This document shows, piece by piece, positions 47,085 through 56,043 of a stretch of 64,000 bases of DNA. The stretch is taken from positions 186,001 to 250,000 of the forward strand of contig NZ_JBGCCH010000010.1 of the NCBI RefSeq assembly GCF_041261205.1. The letters run 5' to 3'. The stretch's first letter is position 1; the number at the start of each line of letters is the position of its first letter. The DNA comes from Catenulispora sp. MAP5-51 (lineage in GTDB: Bacteria; Actinomycetota; Actinomycetes; Streptomycetales; Catenulisporaceae). A program made the position numbers and the translations under genes. The notes beneath the pieces were generated by a model, which did no database searches, was not told where the DNA came from, and saw only the letters and a program-made list of their open reading frames with translations.

Positions 47085-47155
47085 GCGCCGGCGGTGACAG
47101 GTCTGGCGGTGTGGTCATTCATCGAAAGTCCGATCGGGTAGGCTCGGTCCCGCCT

Positions 47156-48520
47156 ATGGACGAGACGCTGCAAGAAAGCGAGCCGACAGCCGAGGGTGGG
47201 CGAGCGCCGTCGGAGGGTGCCGCGACCGCCGAGGCGGGAATGCCGCATACCGCGCAATTCGCCCCCGTGGAGATGCCTGGCCAGGCGGTCTCCCCCGTAC
47301 CCCCCGAGGACGACGGATATCCGGGGGGCCCGATCCCGGAGTCCTCCGGCTTCTCCTGGCGCCTGCCGGGCCAGCCGGCCCCCGTGCAGCACGCACAGGG
47401 CGGGATCCCGAACGAGTTCGACCACCTCTTCCGCGACGCGCCGGCCGACGACCGCCGCTCGCTGATGCCCAACCAGGGCACGATAGGGGTCGCCGTTCCG
47501 GGAGCCGCGGGCTATTCGGGGCCTTCGTATCCACAGAATCCTGCGACCGGTGCCCCGGCACCCGGTCCCCGGCAGGCTCCGGCTCCCGGCCCGGCTCCTC
47601 GCCCGGGCCCGGATCCGGGCTACGGCCCGCAGCCGACGCAGGCGCTGCCCCCGGCCGAGGCCACGGGCCGTCAGCAGCCGGTGTACCAGGCCCCGACCCA
47701 GGACCAGGTCGGCTACGGCCAGCAGCTGCCCAGCCGCGCCTACGACTCGGGCGGCTACGCGGCGCAGGCGCAGGGCGGACAGTACGACTCCGAGCATCAG
47801 CACACGCAGGCGATCCCGCGGGTCCAGCCGCAGATGTACGGCGGCGGCCGCAACTCCGGCGAGCCGGACCTGCTGCTGGCCACCGGCCCGGACCGCCGGC
47901 AGTCCAACCGCACCCTGCTGGTCGCGGTGGGCGTGTTCGTGGTCCTGATCGTGGTGGCCGTGGTGGCCTTCTCCGGCGGGGGCGGCAAGTCCAAGTCGGA
48001 CACCGCCGGCAAGTCCACCGACACCGACACCCCGCCGCCGACCACCAGCGTGTCGGCACCCCCCGGCGTGGACCCGGCGGCCAAGGCCCAGGCCGACGCC
48101 ATCTTCGCGATCATCGCCCAGAGCCACGACCTGCGCTCCAAGGCCAACGGCGCGTTCAGCAACGTCCAGGCGTGCCAGAACGTCGCGCAGAACAAGCAGA
48201 CCTTCACCGACGTCGGCAACTCCCGGCAGGCTCAGGCCGACGGCATGAAGGCGCTGGCCGTGGACAAGCTGCCGGGCGGCGCGAAGCTGCAGCAGGACCT
48301 GATCACGTCCTGGCAACTGTCCGCGGAGTCCGAGCGTGACTACGCGAACTGGGCCAACGACAACCTGGCCTGCCACGGCAAGCCCGGCTCCAACGACAAC
48401 CTGAACCGCGCCAGCAGCGCCGGCGACAAGGCCGGCACGGCCAAGAGCGACGCGGTCAAGGACTGGAACGCCTTCGCCGACAAGTTCGGCGAGCAGACCA
48501 TCAAGGTCAGCGACCTGTGA
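47156..48520 (+). CDS. Pro-rich single-pass membrane protein of unknown function
   Basis: A long disordered cytoplasmic region rich in Pro, Gln and Gly (residues 1-255) precedes one membrane helix (TLLVAVGVFVVLIVVAVVAF). A Thr/Pro linker and an extracytoplasmic helical domain with two cysteines (VQACQN and LACHG) follow. No known domain is recognised. ATG 47156 is the start. It is followed by a tandem repeat and a strong terminator. Confidence 0.75.
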   Translation: MDETLQESEPTAEGGRAPSEGAATAEAGMPHTAQFAPVEMPGQAVSPVPPEDDGYPGGPIPESSGFSWRLPGQPAPVQHAQGGIPNEFDHLFRDAPADDRRSLMPNQGTIGVAVPGAAGYSGPSYPQNPATGAPAPGPRQAPAPGPAPRPGPDPGYGPQPTQALPPAEATGRQQPVYQAPTQDQVGYGQQLPSRAYDSGGYAAQAQGGQYDSEHQHTQAIPRVQPQMYGGGRNSGEPDLLLATGPDRRQSNRTLLVAVGVFVVLIVVAVVAFSGGGGKSKSDTAGKSTDTDTPPPTTSVSAPPGVDPAAKAQADAIFAIIAQSHDLRSKANGAFSNVQACQNVAQNKQTFTDVGNSRQAQADGMKALAVDKLPGGAKLQQDLITSWQLSAESERDYANWANDNLACHGKPGSNDNLNRASSAGDKAGTAKSDAVKDWNAFADKFGEQTIKVSDL

Positions 48521-48529
48521 CAGGACACT

Positions 48530-48565
48530 GACGACCCACGCGACCCAGACGACCCAGACAACCCA
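48530..48565 (+). repeat. 9-bp tandem repeat after a stop codon
   Basis: Four 9-bp units (GACGACCCA, CGCGACCCA, GACGACCCA, GACAACCCA) begin 9 bases after the stop and run into the terminator stem. Confidence 0.85.
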
Positions 48566-48600
48566 GACGGCCACCGGTTCCCGGTGGCCGTCTTGTTTTC
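48566..48600 (+). terminator. Intrinsic terminator after the Pro-rich protein
   Basis: Perfect 12-bp arms (GACGGCCACCGG and CCGGTGGCCGTC) around TTC are followed by TTGTTTTC. This is the clearest intrinsic terminator in the window. Confidence 0.92.
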
Positions 48601-48634
48601 CCGATCAACCTCGTTCCCCGATCGGTTTTCAGCC

Positions 48635-49486
48635 CTACCGCAGCTGGTCGACGTACGTGTCCGTCCCCGGCAGCGTCGGGACGAAGGGCGCCGCGAACTC
48701 CAGCCGACCAAGCCCGGACGCCTCGACCGCGGCCCCGTCCCCCGCGAACCGCTCCCAGTCCTCGGCGGGGTCGGATTCGGTGAAGTAGAGCACGGTGATC
48801 CGCTTGCCGACGCCCTCGACCGGCTTGACGTACGTCGGCGTCTTCCCCGGCAACGGCATCGGCTCGAACACCGTCGCCATCGCCACCGGCGAACCCTCCA
48901 GCTTGCCCGGCAGGTGCTTCTCCTTCAGCCAGGACGCCAACGCGGCCGGATCCTGATCGGGTGCGGCGTCGATGACCTCGACGACGAGACCCGCGTAGGG
49001 GTAGTTCAGGGCATGGATGTCGCGCGGACCGCCATCGCCGTCCCGGTAGACCACCCCGAGGTAGTCCTGGAACGACGTGAACACATGCGTCCGCTCCTGG
49101 AACACCCGACCATCCGGCAGCAACCGCCGGTTGATCGCCACGGTCCAGTCCAGATGGTCGTGATACCGGCCCTCATTGATCCAGTACACGGTGATGTAGG
49201 CCCCCGCGGTCACCGGCTCGGCGACCGCCGACTCGGCCGGATAGCGCAGCAACTGCAACGGACGCGTGGCGACCCACCGCCGCCCGGCGAACATCCAGGG
49301 CATGGACATCGCGCCGGAGATGTAGTGATCGTCCTCGTACCAGCGGTTGTAAGCGTGCTCCTGTCCCGGATGCGGCTCCACCATGGTGATCAGGGCGGAC
49401 CCGATGCCGGGTCCGTAGGGTCCCTCCGAGGCGAGTTTCTTGTAGGGGCTGGGCTCACGCTTCGGGTGATATTGCTCCTCGGGCAC
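48635..49486 (-). CDS. EthD-like dimeric alpha/beta-barrel protein
   Basis: The protein contains EHAYNRWYEDDHY, an EthD-type motif, and a second half with LASWLKEKHLPGKLEG, suggesting an internally duplicated ferredoxin-like barrel. EthD-type proteins accompany catabolic pathways; the reaction here is unknown. GTG 49486 follows AGGAGG by 5 bases; the frame continues upstream to 49561 without homology. A perfect 19-bp dyad lies 29 bases upstream of the start and is shared with SDR and LLM genes at 55000-60000. Confidence 0.8.
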   Translation of the reverse strand: MPEEQYHPKREPSPYKKLASEGPYGPGIGSALITMVEPHPGQEHAYNRWYEDDHYISGAMSMPWMFAGRRWVATRPLQLLRYPAESAVAEPVTAGAYITVYWINEGRYHDHLDWTVAINRRLLPDGRVFQERTHVFTSFQDYLGVVYRDGDGGPRDIHALNYPYAGLVVEVIDAAPDQDPAALASWLKEKHLPGKLEGSPVAMATVFEPMPLPGKTPTYVKPVEGVGKRITVLYFTESDPAEDWERFAGDGAAVEASGLGRLEFAAPFVPTLPGTDTYVDQLR

Positions 49487-49514
49487 GGCGCCTCCTGGTG
49501 GTGGTCCTCGGGTG

Positions 49515-49533
49515 ATCTGACGATACGTCAGAT
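49515..49533. promoter_or_regulatory. Regulon palindrome, copy 1
   Basis: ATCTGACG-ATA-CGTCAGAT is a perfect 8-bp-arm dyad centred 38 bp upstream of the EthD-like start. The same 19-bp layout occurs at 55069 and 59717. Confidence 0.85.
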
Positions 49534-49644
49534 TCTGTGGGAGAAGCCATAGCCACGCCAAGACGCAACCTCTGTACTGGGCTTCACGTCTTCCTGCAAA
49601 GTGTTCGTCGCATACGGACGCGAAAATGATCTAGGGGAGAGACC

Positions 49645-51636
49645 ATGTCAGTACCGGGCCGTCGACGGCCGCTCGCTCTGTCGGCGATCGTCACCGCTTC
49701 GCTCACATCCGCCTTCGGGCTGACTGCGACCGACGCGCACGCGGTTAACGTGGGACCGGCCAACAGCGCGCTCACCGTCAGCGACGGGAGTTCGACGCTA
49801 GAGGTGGGTGGGAAGGTGACGACCTTTCCCACTACGGTGAGCGATGCCACGTGGTCGCCCAACGGCAGCCGACTGGCTTATGTGGACGGCTTCGGGAACC
49901 TCGTTTCATCCCGTGCCGATGGGAGCGACGTCCGGTTGCTGGCCTCCGCCGACCGCGGCGTGGTGATTTCTCACCCGACGTGGTTGAGCGACGGCGGGTT
50001 CGTCGCCTATGCCGAGTCCGTGAACGGTGTCTTCGGGGCGATCAACACCGCCGAGGCCGACGGCTACGGGAAGGCCGTGAGCGGCCTCTTCGACGGATCT
50101 ACGGCCGGCCAGGTCCTCCCGGCGACCACGGATGGCGCCAACTCGTCCCCGGACGCGTTCTTCACGCCGAGCGGAAACCACACCTGGACAGCCCAGGAGC
50201 ACATCGTCTACCAGCACGTCGCCACCGGCGGAGGCGCTCCCCAGATATTCCTTTCCGATCCCCGCTCGCAGCCGATGGGCTTCAAGATCGCCGACGGCAC
50301 TCAGCCGACGGTCTCCCCGGACGGGAACCTCGTGGCCTTCGTGAACCCGTCGGGTCAGATTGCGGTCGTCGATCTGCGCCAGGCCGCCGGGTCGAACGGC
50401 CTTCGCACGCCGACGGTGCTGACCACCGATACCGTGCACAAGCAGCACCCGACATTCTCCCCGGACGGGTCGAGAATCGCTTACGAGGCCTTCACTCCCG
50501 GTTCGGCCGGCGCGCCCGACACCGCCAAGGACGTCGAGTCGATACCGGCGGCCGGCGGCGCTCCGACCGTCGAGTGGGCGAAGCCCGGTGTGCCGTCCTA
50601 CCGGCCCACGGCCAAGACCCACGTCGTCCGCCTGGCGGGCGCCGACCGGGGCGCGACCGCGATCACGGCCTCGCAGGCGGTGTGGGCCAGTGCGGCGAAC
50701 AGCGGTGATACCCGAGAGCATGCCTCGGCCGTGGTGCTCAGCCGCGACGACCAGTTCGCCGACGCCCTCGGCGGCAGCGCGCTGGCCGCGAACAAGGGCC
50801 CGTTGCTGCTGACCCACACCGCCGGGCTCGATCCCGCGGTGCGGGATGAGATCGTCCGGGTGCTCGGGCCTGCGAATGCCGCCGCGCCACAGACCGTTTA
50901 CGTCCTCGGCGGGACGCGGGCGTTGTCGCCCGCCGTCGAGAAGGCGGTCACCGACCTCGGATACCACGTGGACCGGCTGCAGGGCCCGGACCGGTACTCG
51001 ACGTCGGTGGCGATCGCCAACGCCATCTCGGCGCACCCTTGGCAGGTCCTGATCGCAACCGGCAACGGCTACGCCGATGCGTTGTCGGCCGGGGCCGCGG
51101 CCGGCTCGTCGGGGGTGCCGTCAGTTGTCGTGCTCACCAACGACAAGGCCATGCCGCAAGCGACCGCGGACTACTTGAAGACCCTGACAGCGTCGCCGTC
51201 CGGGTGGCCGACCATGTACGCGATCGGCGGCCAGGCCAAGGCCGCCACCGACACACTGTGGCATACGGGCGCGGGCCCCGTCGTCACCTCGCTCGTGGGC
51301 ACCGATCGCTACGAGACATCGTTCATGGTGGCGCGCCAGTTCTTCGGCGACCAGACCACGCAGGTCGGTGTGGCGACGGCACTGAACTGGCCGGACTCGT
51401 TGTCCGGCGGCGCGGTCATGGCGCACGACCACGGTCCGCTTCTGTTGGTCGACCCGCAGAAGGGACTCACACCCCAGGAACACCAGTGGGTCTCGGCCAA
51501 CTCCGGGGGCCTGGACCACGCCCTGATCTTCGGCGGCACCAAGGTTGTCACCGGTATGGCCGAGGCACAGCTCGGTGCGGCAATAGCCGGCCCGGCCGGG
51601 TACGACGCCGCCACGAATCCGACTGTGATGCCGTAG
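49645..51636 (+). CDS. Secreted PD40/WD-like beta-propeller protein with CWB2 repeats
   Basis: A signal peptide (LALSAIVTASLTSAF, cleavage near AHA) is followed by propeller repeats of the PD40 type (WSPNGSRLAYVDG, VSPDGNLVAFV, FSPDGSRIAYE). Three cell-wall-binding (CWB2) repeats come after (RLAGADRGATA, RLQGPDRYSTSVAIA, SLVGTDRYETSFMVA). CWB2 domains attach non-covalently to wall polymers. ATG 49645 follows AGGGGAGAG. Surface localisation is well supported; ligand unknown. Confidence 0.88.
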   Translation: MSVPGRRRPLALSAIVTASLTSAFGLTATDAHAVNVGPANSALTVSDGSSTLEVGGKVTTFPTTVSDATWSPNGSRLAYVDGFGNLVSSRADGSDVRLLASADRGVVISHPTWLSDGGFVAYAESVNGVFGAINTAEADGYGKAVSGLFDGSTAGQVLPATTDGANSSPDAFFTPSGNHTWTAQEHIVYQHVATGGGAPQIFLSDPRSQPMGFKIADGTQPTVSPDGNLVAFVNPSGQIAVVDLRQAAGSNGLRTPTVLTTDTVHKQHPTFSPDGSRIAYEAFTPGSAGAPDTAKDVESIPAAGGAPTVEWAKPGVPSYRPTAKTHVVRLAGADRGATAITASQAVWASAANSGDTREHASAVVLSRDDQFADALGGSALAANKGPLLLTHTAGLDPAVRDEIVRVLGPANAAAPQTVYVLGGTRALSPAVEKAVTDLGYHVDRLQGPDRYSTSVAIANAISAHPWQVLIATGNGYADALSAGAAAGSSGVPSVVVLTNDKAMPQATADYLKTLTASPSGWPTMYAIGGQAKAATDTLWHTGAGPVVTSLVGTDRYETSFMVARQFFGDQTTQVGVATALNWPDSLSGGAVMAHDHGPLLLVDPQKGLTPQEHQWVSANSGGLDHALIFGGTKVVTGMAEAQLGAAIAGPAGYDAATNPTVMP

Positions 51637-51861
51637 CCGAAGTTCCCGGAAGTGCGGCGGGGCGGCTGGCGTCGTACGCGTCGGCCGCCCCACCGCTGAA
51701 CTTTCTGATCCACGGCTTCTATAAGCCCTGACCTCCGGCTCGGATGCGCCAGAGTCAGTGCTCGGGCCCTGATTCGAACGAACCTGTTGACGCTTCGTCG
51801 AATCGAACGGATGATCTACAGGTTTCACAGATCACTGATACACCCCCAAGGAGGACCTGTC

Positions 51862-52344
51862 GTGGTGACAACCAGCAGGGTCATCAAGCGAAGTCTCTGT
51901 GCCTTCGCCTTGGCCGCCAGTCTCGCGGTGGTGAATCAGGGCAGCGCACATGCGGGCGACATCGACATGTACAGAAGCATGGGGACCCAGCGCTGCCTGG
52001 ACGGTGACGGGGCCGGCGACGTCTACACCTCGCCGTGTAACCAGAACGACCCGTATCAGCATTGGACCACCCGTCTGGCCGGCAACGGCTACGACTGGCA
52101 GTGGGTCAGCGTCGGTACCGGTCGCTGCCTCGACGGCAATGGTGCCGGGCAGATCTACACCTCCCCGTGCAGCTCCACCAATCCCTATCAGGCGTGGACG
52201 CATTATCCTTCCGACATCGACCAGGCGTCCGGGATATACAACAGGACGACACAGCGCGTCATCGATGGCGACGGGTCCGGCGCCGTGTATGCATCCATCC
52301 CCAACAGCCCGCCACTCACCAACCCCTACCAGATCTGGGCGTAG
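51862..52344 (+). CDS. Small secreted ricin-type beta-trefoil lectin
   Basis: A signal peptide (LCAFALAASLAVVNQGSAHA) precedes about 125 residues with three trefoil-like repeats (RCLDGDGAGDVYTSPCN, RCLDGNGAGQIYTSPCS, RVIDGDGSGAVYASI), each with a W/QIWA-type end. Two repeats carry cysteine pairs. It looks like a stand-alone carbohydrate-binding module. GTG 51862 is chosen for the AAGGAGG 8 bases upstream; the frame continues to 51787. Confidence 0.85.
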   Translation: MVTTSRVIKRSLCAFALAASLAVVNQGSAHAGDIDMYRSMGTQRCLDGDGAGDVYTSPCNQNDPYQHWTTRLAGNGYDWQWVSVGTGRCLDGNGAGQIYTSPCSSTNPYQAWTHYPSDIDQASGIYNRTTQRVIDGDGSGAVYASIPNSPPLTNPYQIWA

Positions 52345-52578
52345 GCTCTGGCGGGCGCATGCCGTGACACTCTTGTCGCCGTAGGCCGTGGTGGTCGTCG
52401 GCAGCGGCGCGGAGCAAGTGGTCGCGGCGGCGATCGGGACGGCAAGCGGTCCTCCCCAGGAAGTCGGCGCATCTGCTCGCATTCACAAGACACGTCCCCC
52501 GTGCCCTCCGACGTCTGATAATGAACGCGAACCGGAGCTCCGCGAACGCGGGGCTCCCGGCAGACATGGGGGACCAAC

Positions 52579-53409
52579 ATGCGCTTCGGGATCAAGGGCG
52601 GCTCCATAGCCGTTCTCACCGCCGCCGTCCTGGCGACGGCGGCCTGTAGCAGTTCCGGCCAGATCGGCGCTTCGGCGGGGAGTACGAGCGCGCCGGCTAC
52701 GTCGGCCGGTTCGACGGGGAAGACCGCTGATACGCCACCGAACACGGCCATCGCGCCTCGCAGCTCGGCGACTTCGTCCGCGCCGACCGGCGGCGGTACT
52801 AAGGGCACGCTCAGCACGGACCAGATTCGCGGGATCCTGCTCACCGACAAGGACGATCCCGGCTATACCTACGACGCCTCGAAGGACGACGCGACCGTCA
52901 CCGACACCCAGGACGCCATCACTGCCGGGGGCAGTGCCTGTCAGCTGTTCGTGGACGCGGAGAACGGGTTGTCCACGAAGTACGGCACCACTGCCGAGGT
53001 CAACCGGGTGTTGACCAAGGCCTCCGCGGGCCACGCGATCGAGGCCTCGGTGCTGGCGATGCCGTCGTCCGCCAAGGCGGTGGCGATGACCTCTGATGTG
53101 AGTACGAGTCTTCAGGGCTGCAAGAGTCTGTCCGCGACGATCTCGGGCAGTCCCGGTTCCATGACGCTGTCCGCCATCCCGCAGCTGACGAAGAAGGGGC
53201 AGGCCGGCTACCTCGACTACATGACCGTCGGGGGCAAGACCGTGCTGATGGCCGCCGATCTGACGCAGGTCGGCTCGGCGGTCTCGGTGGTGGCGCTGAT
53301 CGGTCCGGTGACCAGCGACTCGGCGGCGCTGCAGCAGATGGGGGCCACGCTGGGCCACCTGTCCGACATCCAGGTCGGGCGGCTGAAGAAGGCTCAGGGG
53401 CTGGGCTGA
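52579..53409 (+). CDS. Secreted lipoprotein of unknown function
   Basis: A signal peptide ends in a lipobox (ATAAC, Cys 23). A Ser/Thr/Pro-rich linker (24-75) leads to a domain with GILLTDKDDPGYTYD, two cysteines (SACQLFVDA and QGCKSL) and YLDYMTVGGKTVLMAADL. The shape recalls PknH-type sensor domains, but the family is not certain. ATG 52579 is the start. Its end is 4 bases from the convergent DUF1648 gene. Confidence 0.7.
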   Translation: MRFGIKGGSIAVLTAAVLATAACSSSGQIGASAGSTSAPATSAGSTGKTADTPPNTAIAPRSSATSSAPTGGGTKGTLSTDQIRGILLTDKDDPGYTYDASKDDATVTDTQDAITAGGSACQLFVDAENGLSTKYGTTAEVNRVLTKASAGHAIEASVLAMPSSAKAVAMTSDVSTSLQGCKSLSATISGSPGSMTLSAIPQLTKKGQAGYLDYMTVGGKTVLMAADLTQVGSAVSVVALIGPVTSDSAALQQMGATLGHLSDIQVGRLKKAQGLG

Positions 53410-53413
53410 GTCC

Positions 53414-54565
53414 TCAGTGCGAGCCGGCCAGTACCGGCACCAGCACCGCGATCGCGAGGATCCCGACCAGCAGGCCGACGACGGCCGGGCGGCCGAAGTT
53501 GACCGTCCAGCCCACGCCGAAACGCTTCTGGACGAACACCGCGGGGTCCTCGCGATTGACGTAGACCATCCCCAGCTTCCAGAAGCTGTCGTCGTCGCGG
53601 TTGACGGCGCCGTTGCCGGTGCGATTGCCGGCGCCCGAGCCGTTGCCCGAGCCGGTTCCCAAGCCGATGCCCGAACCGACGGCCTCGGCGCCCTCGACCC
53701 GCAGCCGCGACCCGCCCTGCCCCACCCGGACCGTCACCACGACCAGTCCCGCGGTCGCCAGCACGATCGGCGCGATGAGCAGCACCGGGAAGAATCCGGT
53801 GCTGCCCACCAGATTCCAGGTGGCCAGCGCCGCGAAGAACATCGTCAGGTCCGCGGCGGCGGCCAGCACCAGCAGGCAGCGCGCCATGGCCGTGACGAAG
53901 CGCCGGTGCCGCTCGGCGGCGTGCGGGTCCTGCGCGTCCAGCTCCGCCTTGCCGCGAGCGGTGACCCGGGACAGCACCACGATCAGCGCGCTGACCGCGA
54001 TCTGCACCATGACCAGACCGAACGCCGAGACGAAGGTCTTGTCGGTGTACGAGGTCGGATGCCCGCCGGCGTCGTAGTGCGAGACGAGGCGGGGCGGCAG
54101 GTGCGGGTACCGGACCGCGCCGACGACGGCGGTGCCCACGGTGATCGCCACCGCGGGCAGCGTCCACAGCCAGGGGAACGGCTCGGGCCGGGTGCGCAGC
54201 GTGGTGTCGGTGACGGTGACCTGCCTGCGGCCCTCGAACCAGTGCCCGTCGCGCTTGGCGTCGGCGACGTGCGAGCGCGCCAGGAGATACGCCGCCACCG
54301 ATCCGACGAGCTCGACCAGATCCGCGACGATCGCGGCGGCCCCCGCCGACCTCACGAACAGCCCGGCCGACACCGCGACGGCGGTCACCGCGCCGATGCC
54401 GGTCCAGTACGTCCGACGTGCGTGCGCCACCACCGGATCGCCGGCGCGCTCGGCCGGCAGCCGCACCCCGAACTGCACGGTCCGTGGCGTCAGTAGCGGC
54501 GTGAGTAGCGAGAGGAACCCGATCAGCAGGGCCGGGAGCACTGCTGGGACAGCATTGGCGTGCAT
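53414..54565 (-). CDS. DUF1648/DUF5808 membrane protein
   Basis: About eight membrane helices are visible. The DUF1648 motif is YPHLPPRLVSHYDAGGHPTSY in the middle, and the C-terminus DDDSFWKLGMVYVNREDPA matches DUF5808. Between them is a Gly/Asn/Ser-rich linker (GIGLGTGSGNGSGAGNRTG). Related proteins occur with GntR regulators as small transport or sensing modules. ATG 54565 lies 20 bases after the GntR gene stop, so the two form an operon. Confidence 0.85.
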   Translation of the reverse strand: MHANAVPAVLPALLIGFLSLLTPLLTPRTVQFGVRLPAERAGDPVVAHARRTYWTGIGAVTAVAVSAGLFVRSAGAAAIVADLVELVGSVAAYLLARSHVADAKRDGHWFEGRRQVTVTDTTLRTRPEPFPWLWTLPAVAITVGTAVVGAVRYPHLPPRLVSHYDAGGHPTSYTDKTFVSAFGLVMVQIAVSALIVVLSRVTARGKAELDAQDPHAAERHRRFVTAMARCLLVLAAAADLTMFFAALATWNLVGSTGFFPVLLIAPIVLATAGLVVVTVRVGQGGSRLRVEGAEAVGSGIGLGTGSGNGSGAGNRTGNGAVNRDDDSFWKLGMVYVNREDPAVFVQKRFGVGWTVNFGRPAVVGLLVGILAIAVLVPVLAGSH

Positions 54566-54585
54566 GTGATCTTCCCCGTCTTCCG

Positions 54586-54972
54586 TCAGCGCTTCGTGAA
54601 CTCGTCCAACAAGGCCTGGCAGCGCTCCAGGACCTCCGGCGGCGCCATGCCCTTGGCGAAACCCTCGGCGAGCAGCGTGCGCGCCCGCCGTTCCCAGTCG
54701 CCGACCTCCTCGGCCGTGGACGGGCCGTCCCCCGGCCCGCGCGCCACCACCGCGCCGGTCCGTCGGCCGAGCCGGATCAGGCCCTCGCGCCGCAACTGGT
54801 CGTAGGCCTTGTTCACGGTGTGCATGTTGATCCCGAGGTCGGCGGCCAGTTGCCGCGTCGTCGGCAGGGAATCCCCCGGCGCCAGCTCTCCGGCCGCCAC
54901 CGCCACCACGATCTGGTCGCGCAGCTGCTGGTAGATCGGGACGTCGCCGTCGGGCTCCACGGTGAGGAGCAA
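54586..54972 (-). CDS. GntR-family regulator, YtrA type
   Basis: The short 128-residue form has the GntR winged helix (PIYQQLRDQIVVAVAAGELAPG, LPTTRQLAADLGINMHTVNKAYDQL) and a brief helical tail of YtrA-type regulators. TTG 54972 is chosen because AAGGAGG lies 7 bases upstream; GTG 54960 is less well placed. It heads the operon with the DUF1648 protein and probably autoregulates at the repeats near 55000. Confidence 0.9.
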   Translation of the reverse strand: MLLTVEPDGDVPIYQQLRDQIVVAVAAGELAPGDSLPTTRQLAADLGINMHTVNKAYDQLRREGLIRLGRRTGAVVARGPGDGPSTAEEVGDWERRARTLLAEGFAKGMAPPEVLERCQALLDEFTKR

Positions 54973-54999
54973 GGGTCTGCCTCCTTCATTCTGTTGCTA

Positions 55000-55017
55000 T
55001 AGAACAACTAGAACAAT
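55000..55017. promoter_or_regulatory. 9-bp direct repeats upstream of the GntR gene
   Basis: TAGAACAAC and TAGAACAAT lie end to end, 28 bp upstream of the TTG start. They are AT-rich in a GC-rich context and are a candidate GntR binding site. Confidence 0.4.
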
Positions 55018-55068
55018 GGGCTCGTCAAGGGTCGGCGCGACTCTGGCCTTCTCGCCTCGCCCGGCCTA

Positions 55069-55087
55069 ATCTGACGCATCATCAGAT
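55069..55087. promoter_or_regulatory. Regulon palindrome, copy 2
   Basis: ATCTGAC-GCATC-ATCAGAT, with one mismatch in the right arm, lies 39 bp upstream of SDR 1. Confidence 0.8.
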
Positions 55088-55125
55088 ACAGGATCCGCAC
55101 GCCGCGTTCCCACGAAAGGGTCCCC

Positions 55126-55911
55126 ATGTTGCTCCAGGACAAGACGGTGATCGTGTCAGGGGTCGGCGAAGGCCTCGGCCTGGAGGTCGCGCAGGCCGCC
55201 TACGACCAGGGCGCGAACGTGGTGCTCGGCGCGCGGACCGAGGCCCGGCTGGCCAAGGCCGCGGACGGCTTCGACCAGGCCCGGGTCGCCTACGCCGCCG
55301 CCGACATCACCTCCGACGACGACTGCCGCGCTCTGGTCGCCCTGGCGGTCGAACGCTTCGGGGCGCTGGACGGACTGGTCAACGTCGCGGCGATGGACCA
55401 GGTCTTCGGCGGGTTCGCCGACGCCGACTTCGCGGACTGGCGGGCCGTCTACGAGGTCAACGTCGTCGGCACCCTGCAGTTGAGCAAGGCCGCGATCCCG
55501 CATCTGGCGCGCGAGTCCGGCACCGCCACCGGGATCGTGCACATCCTGTCGCAGTCGATGTGGGTGCCGGCGACGGAGGTCATGCAGGCCGCGTACGCCG
55601 CCTCGAAGGGGGCGCTGCTGTCCGCGACCTACGGCATGGCCAAGGAGCTCGGGCCGCGCCGCATCCGGGTCAACGCCGTCGTGCCGTCCTGGATGTGGGG
55701 GCCGATGGTGCAGGGATACGTCGCGTGGACCGCCTCGTCCCAGAGCATCCCCGAAGAGCAGGTACTCTCCTCGCTCACCGCGCGCACGGCGTTGCCGGAG
55801 ATCGCCAGCGACGGCGACGTTGCGAATGCGGCCGTTTACATGGTGTCGCCTTATGCCGGGGGGATCACCGGCCAGTCCCTGGCCGTCAACGCCGGCGACT
55901 TCATGCGCTGA
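55126..55911 (+). CDS. Short-chain dehydrogenase/reductase 1
   Basis: The 261-residue SDR has a cofactor loop VSGVGEGLG, an NVAAMD segment in place of NNAG, and the catalytic YAASK (Tyr and Lys spaced by three residues). Classical SDRs reduce or oxidise ketones and alcohols with NAD(P)H. ATG 55126 follows GAAAGG. The palindrome at 55069 links it to the other regulon genes. A 12-bp tandem repeat begins directly after the stop. The substrate is unknown. Confidence 0.92.
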   Translation: MLLQDKTVIVSGVGEGLGLEVAQAAYDQGANVVLGARTEARLAKAADGFDQARVAYAAADITSDDDCRALVALAVERFGALDGLVNVAAMDQVFGGFADADFADWRAVYEVNVVGTLQLSKAAIPHLARESGTATGIVHILSQSMWVPATEVMQAAYAASKGALLSATYGMAKELGPRRIRVNAVVPSWMWGPMVQGYVAWTASSQSIPEEQVLSSLTARTALPEIASDGDVANAAVYMVSPYAGGITGQSLAVNAGDFMR

Positions 55912-55912
55912 C

Positions 55913-55980
55913 CGGGACACGGCCGGGGACATGGCCGGCGACACGGCCGGGGACATGGCTGAGGACATGGCTGAGGACCC
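55913..55980 (+). repeat. 12-bp tandem repeats after the SDR 1 stop
   Basis: Five full units and a partial sixth unit of GGGGACAYGGCY follow the stop with one base between. The period of 12 leaves an open frame (GDMAGDTAGDMAED-like), but no start or homology supports translation. Confidence 0.88.
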
Positions 55981-56043
55981 TTGTAGCGAGCCTGTGACGA
56001 AAGCGGGATGGCGCGGTTGAACGGCTGACAGAGGATCGCCGAC

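Noticed and set aside
52500-52530. GACGTCTGATAATG as a fourth regulon palindrome
   Set aside because: Only one half-site resembles TCTGA and there is no symmetric right arm.
55913-55980. Coding continuation through the 12-bp repeat
   Set aside because: The frame has no start, ribosome site or homology; it is better read as a non-coding tandem repeat.
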